Of a stretch of DNA of 64,000 bases, positions 55,151 to 64,000 are shown one piece after another (position 1 is the stretch's first letter; each line of letters starts with the position of its first letter). Source of the stretch: Pictodentalium vernedei (taxonomy: Eukaryota > Mollusca > Scaphopoda > Dentaliida > Dentaliidae); NCBI GenBank assembly GCA_031216915.1, contig CM062296.1:451422287-451486286 (forward strand), read 5' to 3'. Made by a program: the position numbers and the translations under genes. The notes below the pieces were generated by a model. That model was not told the DNA's origin, ran no database searches, and saw only the letters and a list, made by a program, of their open reading frames with translations.

Positions 55151-56711
55151 TTTGTGCTTTCTGTGTTTCTGTACAAAAGTTGAGAGTAGTACCTTGGGTG
55201 ATACATCCACTCCATGGGTGATTTGGTGACACTCCACCCTCCACGTACTGTATAAGTAAAGGGTTGTTAATTATTTGTGGTAGGCAGCTAATAAACCGCA
55301 ATGCCCAGCAAAGTCATGTTATTACTACTATTACCACTGCTACCAGCAAAACACAATAAGTAAGAGAAAAACGGAAATGAAATTGTACAATGAGATCGCG
55401 CAGCACTATTTTTAAAAACCTTAAATATGGATTGCAATCTTTAGTTCAGCTGTCTGAACGTAGTGGATGTCACTACAACTATCGTCTGCATTATTGTCCA
55501 ACAGAAGTCCAACTGTCACAACTTCTGTCTACAGGAAAGTTAGGAAACTTACAGTTGTCAGACAGTAGCTGGAACAAGTAACTTAGGCGATCATACGTCC
55601 ATCATAATCTCCGTGTATGATCCCTCCATTATATGACAAAAATACCCCAAAATAAAACTTGTTTATACAATGTCACGAAGAATCCAATTTCGAGCGAAGA
55701 GGAACGCTGAGAACTAATATCAATCACGTGACGTGATGGGATGGTATTGAGATGCTAATTCATTAACGATGTAGCAGATCATGAGTTCTGAGTACCTTAC
55801 GTAGTTTTTAAGACCGAGTAAAACTTTTTTAATGTACTAGGAACGACCTGCAACATGGTAATAATATTAACTAACAAATGTGGCAAAATTAATATTCTCC
55901 GCACATTTAAAAACGAACGGCGATTGCGAAGGGTCGGAAAATTGAAAACTGTCGTAAAAAGGTTGTTTGTTTGAACATTGCCTATTTATAGCAACAATTG
56001 TCCCCATGCCCAAAAATGCGGTAGGTCGGACACGCTTGTTTTTTTGGACAAATAAACGTTTCCGCAATATAAATGTCTAAAGATCAGAGGGTGACGGTGA
56101 CAGATCAGTGAAAAACCCGGAGAACTAACTAATGCACATTTGGGGCCACCTCAATAGCACATTTGACTTTTGTTTCCAGCTCTCACTTGGTCTCAAGATA
56201 AAACAAAGCCAAACTGGACTTGAGAAACAAAACGCATCGGCTGTGTCATATCATTAGAATCGGCTCAATTCCATCTCGACCAGATTCCAATGATATAACA
56301 CAACAATATATTTCAAAACATAGAAAATAGTATGGTAGTGGTGCCTTCCTGATGAAACGCAGAGGAACGCCGTTCCCTTAGCTTTGTCCCAGTGGAGACG
56401 ACATTCTTTTTTGCGGCTCCCCCACAATTCCATGACCTGGAAGGGATTAATCTTTACGAATATCCAACACAACGAGCACTCACTCACCTTGATAGCCACG
56501 CTAAACCTATTAAGCTATGTGTAAAAGGCGCAGCCTGATCAAACAGAAAAGCCGACTTATTTTGAAGATTTGAGCACTAAATTTCAAACGTGGTCTGGAA
56601 TACTCAAGAGGAAATCTTGTGTGAAGAACCCGCGGGAATACCAACTATAAGCCCACATGCAGTAATTACAGTTTCATTGCTGTTGTGGACACGACCACTA
56701 TTTTTTGACAA
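55151..56711. other. Non-coding spacer
   Basis: No supported gene or repeat family. Confidence 0.45.
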
Positions 56712-56881
56712 ATGAGAGGGATTATTATTATCTCCGATGGGGGTGGGTGTGAGATAAGGAAATCTCACCCTTGGGCAAGATATTTAGGACAGACACGAGG
56801 CTTACCGAGTGTCTGGACCAAATATCATGTCCCGAGAGTGAGATTTCCCCATCTCACATCCACCCCATCAGGGATAATTCC
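56712..56881. repeat. Fold-back element, about 170 bp
   Basis: GGATTATTATTATCTCCGAT, GGGTGTGAGATAAGGAAATC and CTCACCCTTGGGCAAGATAT on the left are matched by complements on the right (ATATCATGTCCCGAGAGTGA, CATCTCACATCCACCCCATC, GGGATAATTCC). Arms are about 65 bp with roughly a quarter mismatched. Confidence 0.75.
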
Positions 56882-57780
56882 CCACCCCCTCCCCCATCCA
56901 GAACACTCTGACGCCATCAAAAGTAATCCAGGGGCACGTGTGCAGCTATATCGAACAATTTTGTTGTCCATTTCTGTAAAACACTGATTTCCTTATCGGA
57001 AAGAGCGCACAAAAGTTTTGTATATACCACAGGTATATACCACGAAATTAAATCCTAACGCCGGCAGACAGAAGTTAAAGATTTGTAGCGAAATGAACAT
57101 TGACACAATCCTGTGAAGTAAGTTGGGCGCGTGCATCAAACGATCGATGGGTGCATAGTGATAAGAATTAAGTTGAGAAAATGAACAAACTGTATAAAAT
57201 ATACTGTTATTATTAACACCAATTACAACAAACAACAAAACTTTGAACACCAACAAAACATAAATAAAAATCACGTGGGTCATGTGAGATAATAGATAGA
57301 TATCTATCTCACGTGGCTTTGTCACATAAGTCACTGATTTATTACACATCCATTAAACTTTAAACCCTTGTATTCAACGGAATCGCCACTATGATATAAA
57401 TGATTCTGTATTCAACGAGTGATATACAAGCCGGAACTTTTTTACCGCACCGTTTAGTTACGCTTCGAAAAGTTTCCAAATTTCGTTATACAATCATTGA
57501 CCGTCTGTCGCATAGTGAGAAAATGATAACGTCCCAAGCAAAATAAAGTCGATCCACAAAAAATTAGCCAAAAATGAGATAATATTTTTAAAAAACCCAA
57601 TCATTTCCAACCAGAACATTAACCCAGTCCCGTTGCCGTCTCGTTTTGTAGATCCCATTATATCTAAATTAGTCAACTTTATTTCGGTAAATATTCGTAC
57701 ACCTTGACATGCTTCGAACTTCTTTTAAAAACGTTTCTCCCAGCTGTTTTGCAAATCTGCACATATTTGTACTTATATTT
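56882..57780. other. Non-coding spacer
   Basis: Contains small inverted pairs at 57272-57315 (CACGTGGGTCATGTGAGATA and a partial complement). No gene is supported. Confidence 0.4.
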
Positions 57781-57870
57781 TTACTAACAGTAATAGGCAC
57801 CAAATAGTTAGGCGTGAATGGGCACCAGCCCATTCACGCCTAACCTTTTGGTGGCTATTACTATTAGTAA
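57781..57870. repeat. 90-bp hairpin
   Basis: TTAGGCGTGAATGGG pairs perfectly with CCCATTCACGCCTAA; outer parts TTACTAACAGTAATAGGCAC and complement add about 25 bp with mismatches. Confidence 0.8.
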
Positions 57871-57909
57871 ACAGCGACAGGAATTTCAACAAACAGAACA
57901 CTTTTGTGA

Positions 57910-58080
57910 CTAAAGATCATGATACGTCATAATTTCATTAGGTGGGGTGGCAGCCTAGTGAATGAGTGGAGAAGACCAATTAATATTTTAATTAGTCTGC
58001 CCCAAAATAATGAATATTGACTCTTCCAATTGGTTCCATTGCATTGACTTGGAAGATGCCACCAGGGTTCATGGGAATAA
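57910..58080. mobile_element. Fold-back MITE, family D, diverged
   Basis: CATGATACGTCATAATTTCA and AGGTGGGGTGGCAGCCTAGT match 60350-60400. GACCAATTAATATTTTAATT is the centre and GGAAGATGCCACCAGGGTTC the right end. It abuts the family-A MITE at 58081. Confidence 0.75.
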
Positions 58081-58321
58081 CCCTTTACCCAACGAATCCG
58101 CCGCATCCTCCCGCGTAATGTGCAAATTTAGCAGTTGAAAAAATATTATTTTTCAAAACATTTCAACAACACCATATCATGTGACCCCTCGTCGGAACGA
58201 GCCCGTCGAGCTCATTCCAACGAGGGGTCACATGATATGGCTTTGTTGAATGCTTTTGAAACATTTAAAAAAATGGTATTTAAAATATTAAATTTTGATA
58301 TCGTCTGCGTTGGGTAAAGGA
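58081..58321. mobile_element. Fold-back MITE, family A subfamily II
   Basis: CCCTTTACCCAACG and CGTTGGGTAAAGGA termini with ATAA and TTAA outside. The core GTCGGAACGAGCCCGTCGAG is palindromic with two mismatches. Confidence 0.9.
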
Positions 58322-58367
58322 TTAAATAAAATAGCTACAGGAACCCGAGCGTCAAACCAAATTGACG

Positions 58368-58735
58368 GGAGCGCGGTTGTTCAGTAGTTGCAGCATTGAA
58401 CTTCAAACCGAAAAGTTAACAGTTCGATCCCAACCAGGATTAACTGCGTTGTGTCCTTTGTACAAGGCGCTTCATCACAATAGCCCACATCGAGGCACGG
58501 TGGCGCTGTGTACTAAGGCACACTGTACGTCGATGGCGCACTTGTCTTTAACCAATGATAACCCTGTTTGTGTGGAGTTAGTACGTTGGGGAGAGTTGAC
58601 GGTCGCTCGCCGTTGTTCGGTGGTTCTCTACGGGTAATTCGGCTTCCACCACCCGTAACACGATGTGACCCTGCCTGTCGAAAGGTTTCGTTAAACCCCA
58701 ATAAACAAATCGATATAAATAAATCAAACTGACAG
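58368..58735 (+). mobile_element. tRNA-derived SINE, full-length
   Basis: Head GCGCGGTTGTTCAGTAGTTG with B box AGTTCGATCCC, body TGCGTTGTGTCCTTTGTACA to GTTGTTCGGTGGTTCTCTAC, and tail CGTTAAACCCCAATAAACAA. Confidence 0.92.
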
Positions 58736-59121
58736 TGGATCATGGATAAGTATTGGTAGCCAAACTTTTCTTAACGTCAGCATATTTATTAGTTTTATTA
58801 TTAATGAATTCACATCTGGAACCCTGCAAATCTCATATTTTGGGTCGAGTCGAATTCCAAATGAAATCAGGCAGGGGATTTCGAATCGAATCAGTTTTCG
58901 AATCGATTCTTACGACTTTTCATATTGAATCTTTTCAAGACCGCAAATATTGCCTGACGCCACTCAAGTATTGTATTCAACGGCAACTCGTTGGTTTGGT
59001 CAAGTCAATCAAAATAGCCGAATATCCCGAAAGCAAAATCACCAAATCACAGCAGTGATTTCCGAAGCATAACACCTCAAGCTCTTCTGTCGTCACTTCT
59101 CCTGTACAGGAAGCCCGGGGT
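58736..59121. other. Non-coding spacer
   Basis: No supported feature. Confidence 0.4.
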
Positions 59122-59224
59122 TAATACTATAAAAACTTTTGCAGTTTTTTTTCTAGAATTGTATTTTGTAGTTATGACTTTAAATGGGTTCAAATGAACC
59201 ATTAGCATTTTCAAAGATGTGGCA
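59122..59224. mobile_element. Fold-back MITE, family C, left half only
   Basis: TTAATACTATAAAAACTTTT through CATTAGCATTTTCAAAGATG and GTGGCA match the left arm of 59529; then the sequence changes to AATTAC-rich DNA. Confidence 0.8.
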
Positions 59225-59360
59225 TCACAATGTAATTAATAACAATTACATTGGAAAATGTCAATTATATTTCAATTACGATTACATCTAAACACAAAGT
59301 AATTATTTACAATTACAAATTACATGGTAAAGTAATTAATTACATTCTCAATTGCCGGTA
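59225..59360. repeat. AATTACA-rich low-complexity tract
   Basis: Repeated AATTACA, GTAATTA and TTACATT words on both strands. Such tracts can occur near ends of hAT elements, and a hAT remnant lies 400 bp away; the link is inference. Confidence 0.5.
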
Positions 59361-59528
59361 CATTTTAAGGGATGAATGACAAGATGAGTTTGTTTGATGC
59401 ACTTGATTGAAATCATGGTTAAAATAACATTGAAACGTGGTCATGGTAGAAACATTAAATTAACACATAACACATAATTAAATAAGGGAAACATAACAAA
59501 AACACAAGCACCACTCTACATCGTGTGA

Positions 59529-59752
59529 CCAATACTATAAAACTTTTACAATTGTATTTTCTAGAATTGTATTTCTAGTTATGACTTTAAATAGGTTGAA
59601 ATGAACCATTAGCATGTTCAAAGATGTGGCAATTTACCAGTGGCAAATTGCCATATCTTTTAAAATGCTAATGATTCATTTTAGTCAGTTATATTAATAG
59701 GTAGAAAATACAATTCTAGAAAATACAGTTGTAAACGTTTTATAGTAGTGGC
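59529..59752. mobile_element. Fold-back MITE, family C, complete copy
   Basis: Ends CCAATACTATAAAACTTTTA and (complement) GCCACTACTATAAAACGTTT. The arms fold around GGCAATTTACCAGTGGCAAA. 224 bp, no ORF. Confidence 0.88.
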
Positions 59753-59915
59753 TCGTCGTTGCATCGGACCATCATCATACGTTCGAATATGTCCACTTTC
59801 ATTCTACGCCTGTCGGGTTGGAAAACTTTGCCAGCTATACTAAAGAGACGCTCAACTGCTGTCAGGCCGGAAAACTTGGCCAGTTATACTAAAGAGATGC
59901 TCAACGGGAGCTGAA
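59740..59915 (-). pseudogene. hAT transposase C-terminal fragment
   Basis: The minus strand gives AVERLFSIAGKVFQPDRRRM followed by KVDIFERMMMVRCNDEPLL and a stop. This is the conserved C-terminal dimerisation region of hAT transposases (VERLFS-AG-VF--RR--M). The VERLFS segment is duplicated in tandem 49 bp apart (59821-59856 and 59870-59905 on the plus strand), which breaks the frame. The stop codon lies within the end of the family-C fold-back. Nothing of the zinc finger or catalytic core remains. Confidence 0.85.
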
Positions 59916-59925
59916 GAAGCGGGTA

Positions 59926-60312
59926 TGCAGAGGTGTTTGGTTGCCAATACACTCAAACCAGGCTGCACATTGACATTGTCACAAAAGAATGCTAATGCAT
60001 TAGTGACACTAGGTAAACAAGTCTTCTCACGAGAGTTCGGTTCTAGGTATATTAATGTGAAGTATTTTAATTTTTTGCTTGATAGTTCATCTTTGCTAAG
60101 TGCAAATAAACTTAACCGAATGAATGAGTAATGGATTAAATCGTTTGTACAGATTCAGAACAATCAACATGTGCACAGACACCAATAAATTATCGTTTGA
60201 TCCATAATTCAATGGGGATTGAAATTATGTAAGACCTGGGGGTCTTCATCTATGGTATTTGAGAGGAGATTAAATCATATAAGGATAGGGACACTGGTAG
60301 TACAACTGGAAA
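59926..60312. other. Non-coding spacer
   Basis: May be decayed hAT sequence; no further motif is readable. Confidence 0.4.
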
Positions 60313-60316
60313 TTAA

Positions 60317-60541
60317 CCCTTTGAACCCTAGCGGCCCTTTTTCCGACCAGCAACATGATACTTCATAACGTCATTAAATAGGATGGCTGGCTGTTCAGTA
60401 AATGTCTGGGGTGGATCAATCAATATATTCAACGGGGCTGCACGTTGAAAATATTGATTGGTCTACCCCAAATATTGAATATGGTCTCTTCTAATTGCTG
60501 CCATTGAACTGGCGTGGAAGATACCCCTAGAGTTCACCGGG
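60317..60541. mobile_element. Fold-back MITE, family D, complete, TTAA duplication
   Basis: TTAA on both sides (60313-60316 and 60542-60545). Termini CCCTTTGAACCCTAG and (complement of the right) CCCGGTGAACTCTAG. The centre is AATCAATATATTCAACG with its complement. Like family A it has TTAA plus CCC ends, but the internal sequence is unrelated. Confidence 0.9.
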
Positions 60542-60545
60542 TTAA

Positions 60546-61600
60546 GTCATATAATCAGTAAACATAAATGACATTTAGAGTTGCTGTTGTTTTTCTTTAC
60601 TATCGTCTATATCAAAATGAGGTTACAATATTAAACAAAATGGCCCGTTTTGCACGATTAATGTAAAATTACAAAAACAAAATACATATTAATGACAGAT
60701 AAAACTGATAATACAAAGGAAAACTTATAAAGTTGTTTTTATCGAACTCCCTTATATTAGTTTAAACAATATTTATTGGAGGAATATGCTATATGTTACA
60801 GAATTGAATACCAGAAGAGTAACAGTGCTCATGCAATAGCTCAAAATATAACATATATTAACAGTAATCAGATTGCCGAATGGTGGGGGAATTTAACAGG
60901 AAGCTTGTAGCTTATGTAAGTCATCTCCCGAAATCATACGTACAATTACTCTAAAAGGTGGTATAGACCATATAGATTCATACGTGGACTCACACACCGC
61001 CCTCTGGAGGCCAAGGTCAGTGGTCACTCACCATGATGATTTGGTTTTGAAGTAAGTCATCGTCTCACCATCCCCCCCCCACCCCCTTCCCGAAACCAAG
61101 ACAGGCCGTCGCACACAATGATGGTCCGCCAGAAATTCTAAGAATGTGAGCGAATGATTGTGCTACCATTCACATATCACCAAACAACATCATACCCAAC
61201 ATACGCTTGTAGCTGCAAGTGCACGCATACGACGTCGAGACTGGAAACAAAACCGATTGTAGAAAATAGGACACAGGTGGACCAGCCCGCCAGGGAGCGA
61301 TGCGTGACATTGTTTAAGCTTAGCATGTAAATGAAAAATTGATGTGAAAAGAAAATATTAAAGGAAGAGTATAGAAATACAAGAAAATTTAAAAATTTAA
61401 AAAAATTAAAAAAAAAAAAATTTTAAAAAAATAAAAAATAAAAAAAACAATAATAAAAAGGAAAAAATAGAATAAGAAGAAAGCTTGAAAACAGGAATGC
61501 GAGGCCTTCATTTTCAAAAGATGATAAACAGTGTATGCACGTTTAATAAGGGTAAAAACTGTTACAACATTGAGACGGCCTTGGCAGTACATACGCCTGA
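60546..61600. other. Non-coding spacer, A/T-rich at 61380-61480
   Basis: The stretch 61380-61480 is almost pure A and T on one strand (AAAATTTAAAAATTT-like). No gene is supported. Confidence 0.45.
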
Positions 61601-61679
61601 ATAAGGGGAAGTATGAGTAACTTCAACCTGCTGGACACGTATAGAAGAAAATATCGGCGAGCTGTTGTCATTGGAAACG

Positions 61680-63074
61680 CCCACTTGATAAAATGAACTC
61701 GTGCACCACTTCAAAAACAAGATGGCTCTCCTGATTATTTAAGAATTCGAAGCCAAAAAGAAGTATCGAAGTATCTAAAGTAAATGGGAGTAGACTGATA
61801 GTGGTATTGCGAGCATCTGAGAAGATTGGGCAGTGCAAGAGAAAATGCTCTGGTGTCTCGCTCTCCCCACACTGTCAGGAAGGGGTGCGTGACAGATGAT
61901 TCTCGTATAAATGAGAATTGAGGCCACTACAACGCAGTCGTAACCTGCAATGATATATTTGAGCTGTGCGAGATTTCGCCCCGTTGTAAAACACAGGTGG
62001 GCCTTGATTTCCAGCATTTAAAAAGTCTTAAAATGAATCAGAGATGAGTTCTCGCGGACAGATAAGGACATGTTGTTCCATTGGTATGTAACGCTTGGGA
62101 GAAAAGACGACTGATACACCTGCGTGCGGCAAAATGGAACTCTGTGGTTACGACATGACCGCAGATTGAGGGATGGATTTGATGATGAGACGAGCGGTAG
62201 AACTTTGTTTGCAATATGGGGGGGGGGGGGGGTGCATATGATGATACATTTTGAAAAACTGTATCAACTTTTGTTTGAGACGTCTTTCTTGTAGAGAATC
62301 CCAACGTGTTTCAAGAATAAAGTAAAGCCTTACTACAACTGACAGTTGCCCCATTAATGATCCTCGCGGCCGCAATCTGTATGTTTTCTAGCTCAGCGAC
62401 TTTAGCTGCCGAACAATTATTCCAGATAGCATCAGCGTATTCTTGTAAAGGCCTAACGAAGGCAAAGTATTTTGTTCCAAAACGCTGCGATCGAAATTGA
62501 TTTTTGCTTCCTCAGTATGTCTACGCGACTCCAGGCTTTAGTGCAGATGAGGTCAATGTGGTCTTTCCATGTACATGTGCTATTTAATATGACTCCTAAA
62601 TGTTTATGATTAGTGACATCGGATAGCAGTGTATCGCCTACGAATAATGGTGGATGGGCAGTGGTGTTGCTTTTACGTGATATAAGTACAATCAACCAAC
62701 CATGTCTTAGCCCAATATTCTATTGTGGAAAGGTCACGATTGATTAAACTCGAAGCTTGCTCTAAGTTCTCTACAATTAGATATAGGGAAGTGTCATCTG
62801 CAAAAAGGCGCATGCTGCTAAGTATGTTTTCAGTTATATCATTAATATATATTAAGAACAATAACGGTCCAAGTATCGACCCCTGTGGAACACCGGCATT
62901 AATGGGTCTCCAGGACGAAGCGTCCGAGCCTATCACAACTCGTTGCGACCTATCCGAAAGGTACGATTCAAAGAACAGCAGTAGTTCACATGAGACACAA
63001 ATTCTCTTCAGCTTGTGAATAAGACCAGCATGCCACGCCTTATCGAAAGCCTTACTGACATCACAGAAGACCAC
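61680..63074 (-). pseudogene. LINE reverse transcriptase pseudogene
   Basis: From 63074: MVFCDVSKAFDKAWHAGLIH (catalytic D of the palm), SYLSDRSQRVVIGSDASSW, INAGVPQGSILGPLLFLIYI, and SMRLFADDTSLYLIV with an intact ADD. A change of frame after 62673 leads to TNHKHLGVILNSTCTWKDHI, the thumb region. Further frames reach GLNSHLYENHLSRTPSC and a C-x-C-x7-H-x4-C motif (CQCGESETPEHFLLHC) near 61830-61880. Everything before the palm domain is missing. The sequence type is common in marine invertebrate LINEs; I place it in the Jockey/CR1-like group only. Confidence 0.85.
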
Positions 63075-63080
63075 CCTAAC
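61680..63080 (-). mobile_element. Decayed Jockey/CR1-like LINE (RT and C-terminus)
   Basis: Minus-strand RT motifs at 63074-62453 and a C-terminal cysteine-histidine motif at about 61900-61820 define a 5'-truncated copy of a third LINE family. Several frameshifts and a 12-base G run (62219-62231) interrupt it. Confidence 0.85.
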
Positions 63081-63148
63081 TTACATGCATATTAGCAGAA
63101 CGGCATCTTTACCTATAAGAACCATCAAAACTTCCGAATCATAAATGC

Positions 63149-63437
63149 CCAAAATACCAGTCTAAAAGAACAAGATTCACGCGGAGTATAATGGGGAAGT
63201 GGGATGGGAGAATGAAGGACATGTTTTTGGGGGCGACTCAAAGAAGAGGGTTAATATGCTAATCGGAGAGATTGGGAAGAATGGGGCAAGGGATGTCATC
63301 AAGCAGTTCGTCTCCGAGTGTTGGGGGGAGAGAAGAAGCGTGGGAATAGGGAGGCAGTTGGTAGAACAGGGGTAACCAAGGCCTTTTCATACGAGAACCG
63401 CGATAAATCAGCGGCCGGCCAATGTGTTATTATTAAA
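63149..63437 (+). mobile_element. LINE 3' fragment, same family as 48935-53961
   Basis: Begins ATGCCCAAAATACCAGTCTA and ends GGCCAATGTGTTATTATTAA. It matches the last 290 bp of 18244-18778 with small differences (for example GTTGGGGGGAGAGAAGAAGC). It is too short to code. Confidence 0.92.
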
Positions 63438-63762
63438 TGTACTTCACTATGTTTTAATATTAATGTATATTTGCATATTTGCATATTTATACAATGTGTT
63501 TGTTATATGTGGTTTTACTATTAAAAGATAAAAAAGATTTGAAAAAAAATCAAAATGAGCTTACAATGAAAATCAAAATGGCTCCCTGTCAAAACAATTC
63601 AGCATAGTGATGAGTCTTCACGGAACTATCACTGACCAATTGTGTGTTTAGATTTGGCAACAGATGAGTGGAAAGAAAGGGGTGATTATATTAAGAAGCT
63701 CACATTGAGATCTCTCACTTAAAACTTTTGAAGACTTCCATCTAAGAACCATTGAACCCTTG
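63438..63762. other. Non-coding spacer
   Basis: No supported feature. Confidence 0.4.
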
Positions 63763-63858
63763 GCTTTTAAAATGCTAATGATTCATTTTAGTCAGTTATA
63801 CTAATAGGTAAATATACAATTCTAGAAAATACAATTGTAAAAGTTTTATAGCATTGGC
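63763..63858. mobile_element. Fold-back MITE, family C, right half
   Basis: CTTTTAAAATGCTAATGATT, CATTTTAGTCAGTTATACTA and AATTCTAGAAAATACAATTG match the right arm of 59529-59752, ending TTTATAGCATTGGCC. Confidence 0.85.
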
Positions 63859-64000
63859 CACTGGTGATAGATGAAACGTTCAAGAAGAGACAAGAGGTAG
63901 GATTTTGAGAGTATCTCGATGATTCGAAAATTTCCGAATCAATGCCAGTGAAACAGAATCGAATTCAATCTTCAGAGCGAAATCTAATGGAAACAACGTT

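Noticed and set aside
62725-63018. Plus-strand 97-codon ORF
   Set aside because: Antisense to the RT with the intact ADD motif on the minus strand.

Overview
This is eukaryotic, animal-type DNA with no recognisable host gene. There are no operons, no ribosome-binding-site-preceded gene arrays and no multi-exon host gene I can name. Nearly every long reading frame belongs to a mobile element. The mixture suggests a marine invertebrate: tRNA-headed SINEs ending in TTAAACACCAATAAAT-like tails, several clades of non-LTR retrotransposon, Tc1 and hAT remnants, many fold-back MITEs, and dispersed repeats of the 'AGCTCACC...' and 'AAGGTCAAGGTCACAGTGACC' kind that I remember from molluscs and relatives. 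A lophotrochozoan is my best guess and an ambulacrarian is possible; the sequence alone does not settle it.

Layout. 0-3.8 kb: SINEs and TTAA-flanked fold-back MITEs. 3.8-6.25 kb: a dead Tx1/L1-type LINE (minus strand). 6.2-8.8 kb: SINEs. 8.84-10.43 kb: a complete but inactivated Tc1 element with 28-bp terminal repeats. 10.5-14.2 kb: fold-back elements, a 22-bp-unit minisatellite, and an inverted copy of a 0.6-kb block also found at 3.1-3.8 kb. 16-18.8 kb: SINEs and a LINE 3' fragment. 19.15-25.8 kb: an L2/CR1-type LINE (minus strand) split by a 3.4-kb LTR element on the plus strand. 26.4-29.5 kb: MITEs and minisatellites. 29.5-36.8 kb: a roughly 2.4-kb unit present three times in tandem, with a LINE fragment and several MITEs inside it. 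37-41.8 kb: dispersed and tandem repeats and a pentanucleotide microsatellite. 43.4-48.6 kb: LINE fragment, inverted repeats, MITEs and a SINE. 48.9-54 kb: the best preserved LINE (minus strand, ORF1 with zinc finger and SGNH esterase, ORF2 with endonuclease and reverse transcriptase). 55-61 kb: fold-backs, a SINE and a hAT remnant. 61.7-63.1 kb: another decayed LINE. 63.1-63.9 kb: a further LINE 3' fragment and half a MITE.

How the parts relate. The strongest candidate for something undescribed is the LTR element at 21239-24645. It has 289-bp LTRs differing at one base, a TTAA target duplication, a candidate primer-binding site, a polypurine tract, and one 441-codon ORF that I do not recognise and that contains no reverse transcriptase, integrase or protease. 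It must be mobilised in trans. The SINE family shares its 3' tail with the L2-type LINE it sits beside, so that LINE lineage is its likely partner. Two MITE families carry TTAA plus CCC...GGG termini, which points to piggyBac-type transposases supplied from elsewhere. The four LINE copies with a GGCCAAAGTGTTATTATT-like 3' end form one young family, and their comparison shows that the longest copy is broken by frameshifts in G homopolymers.
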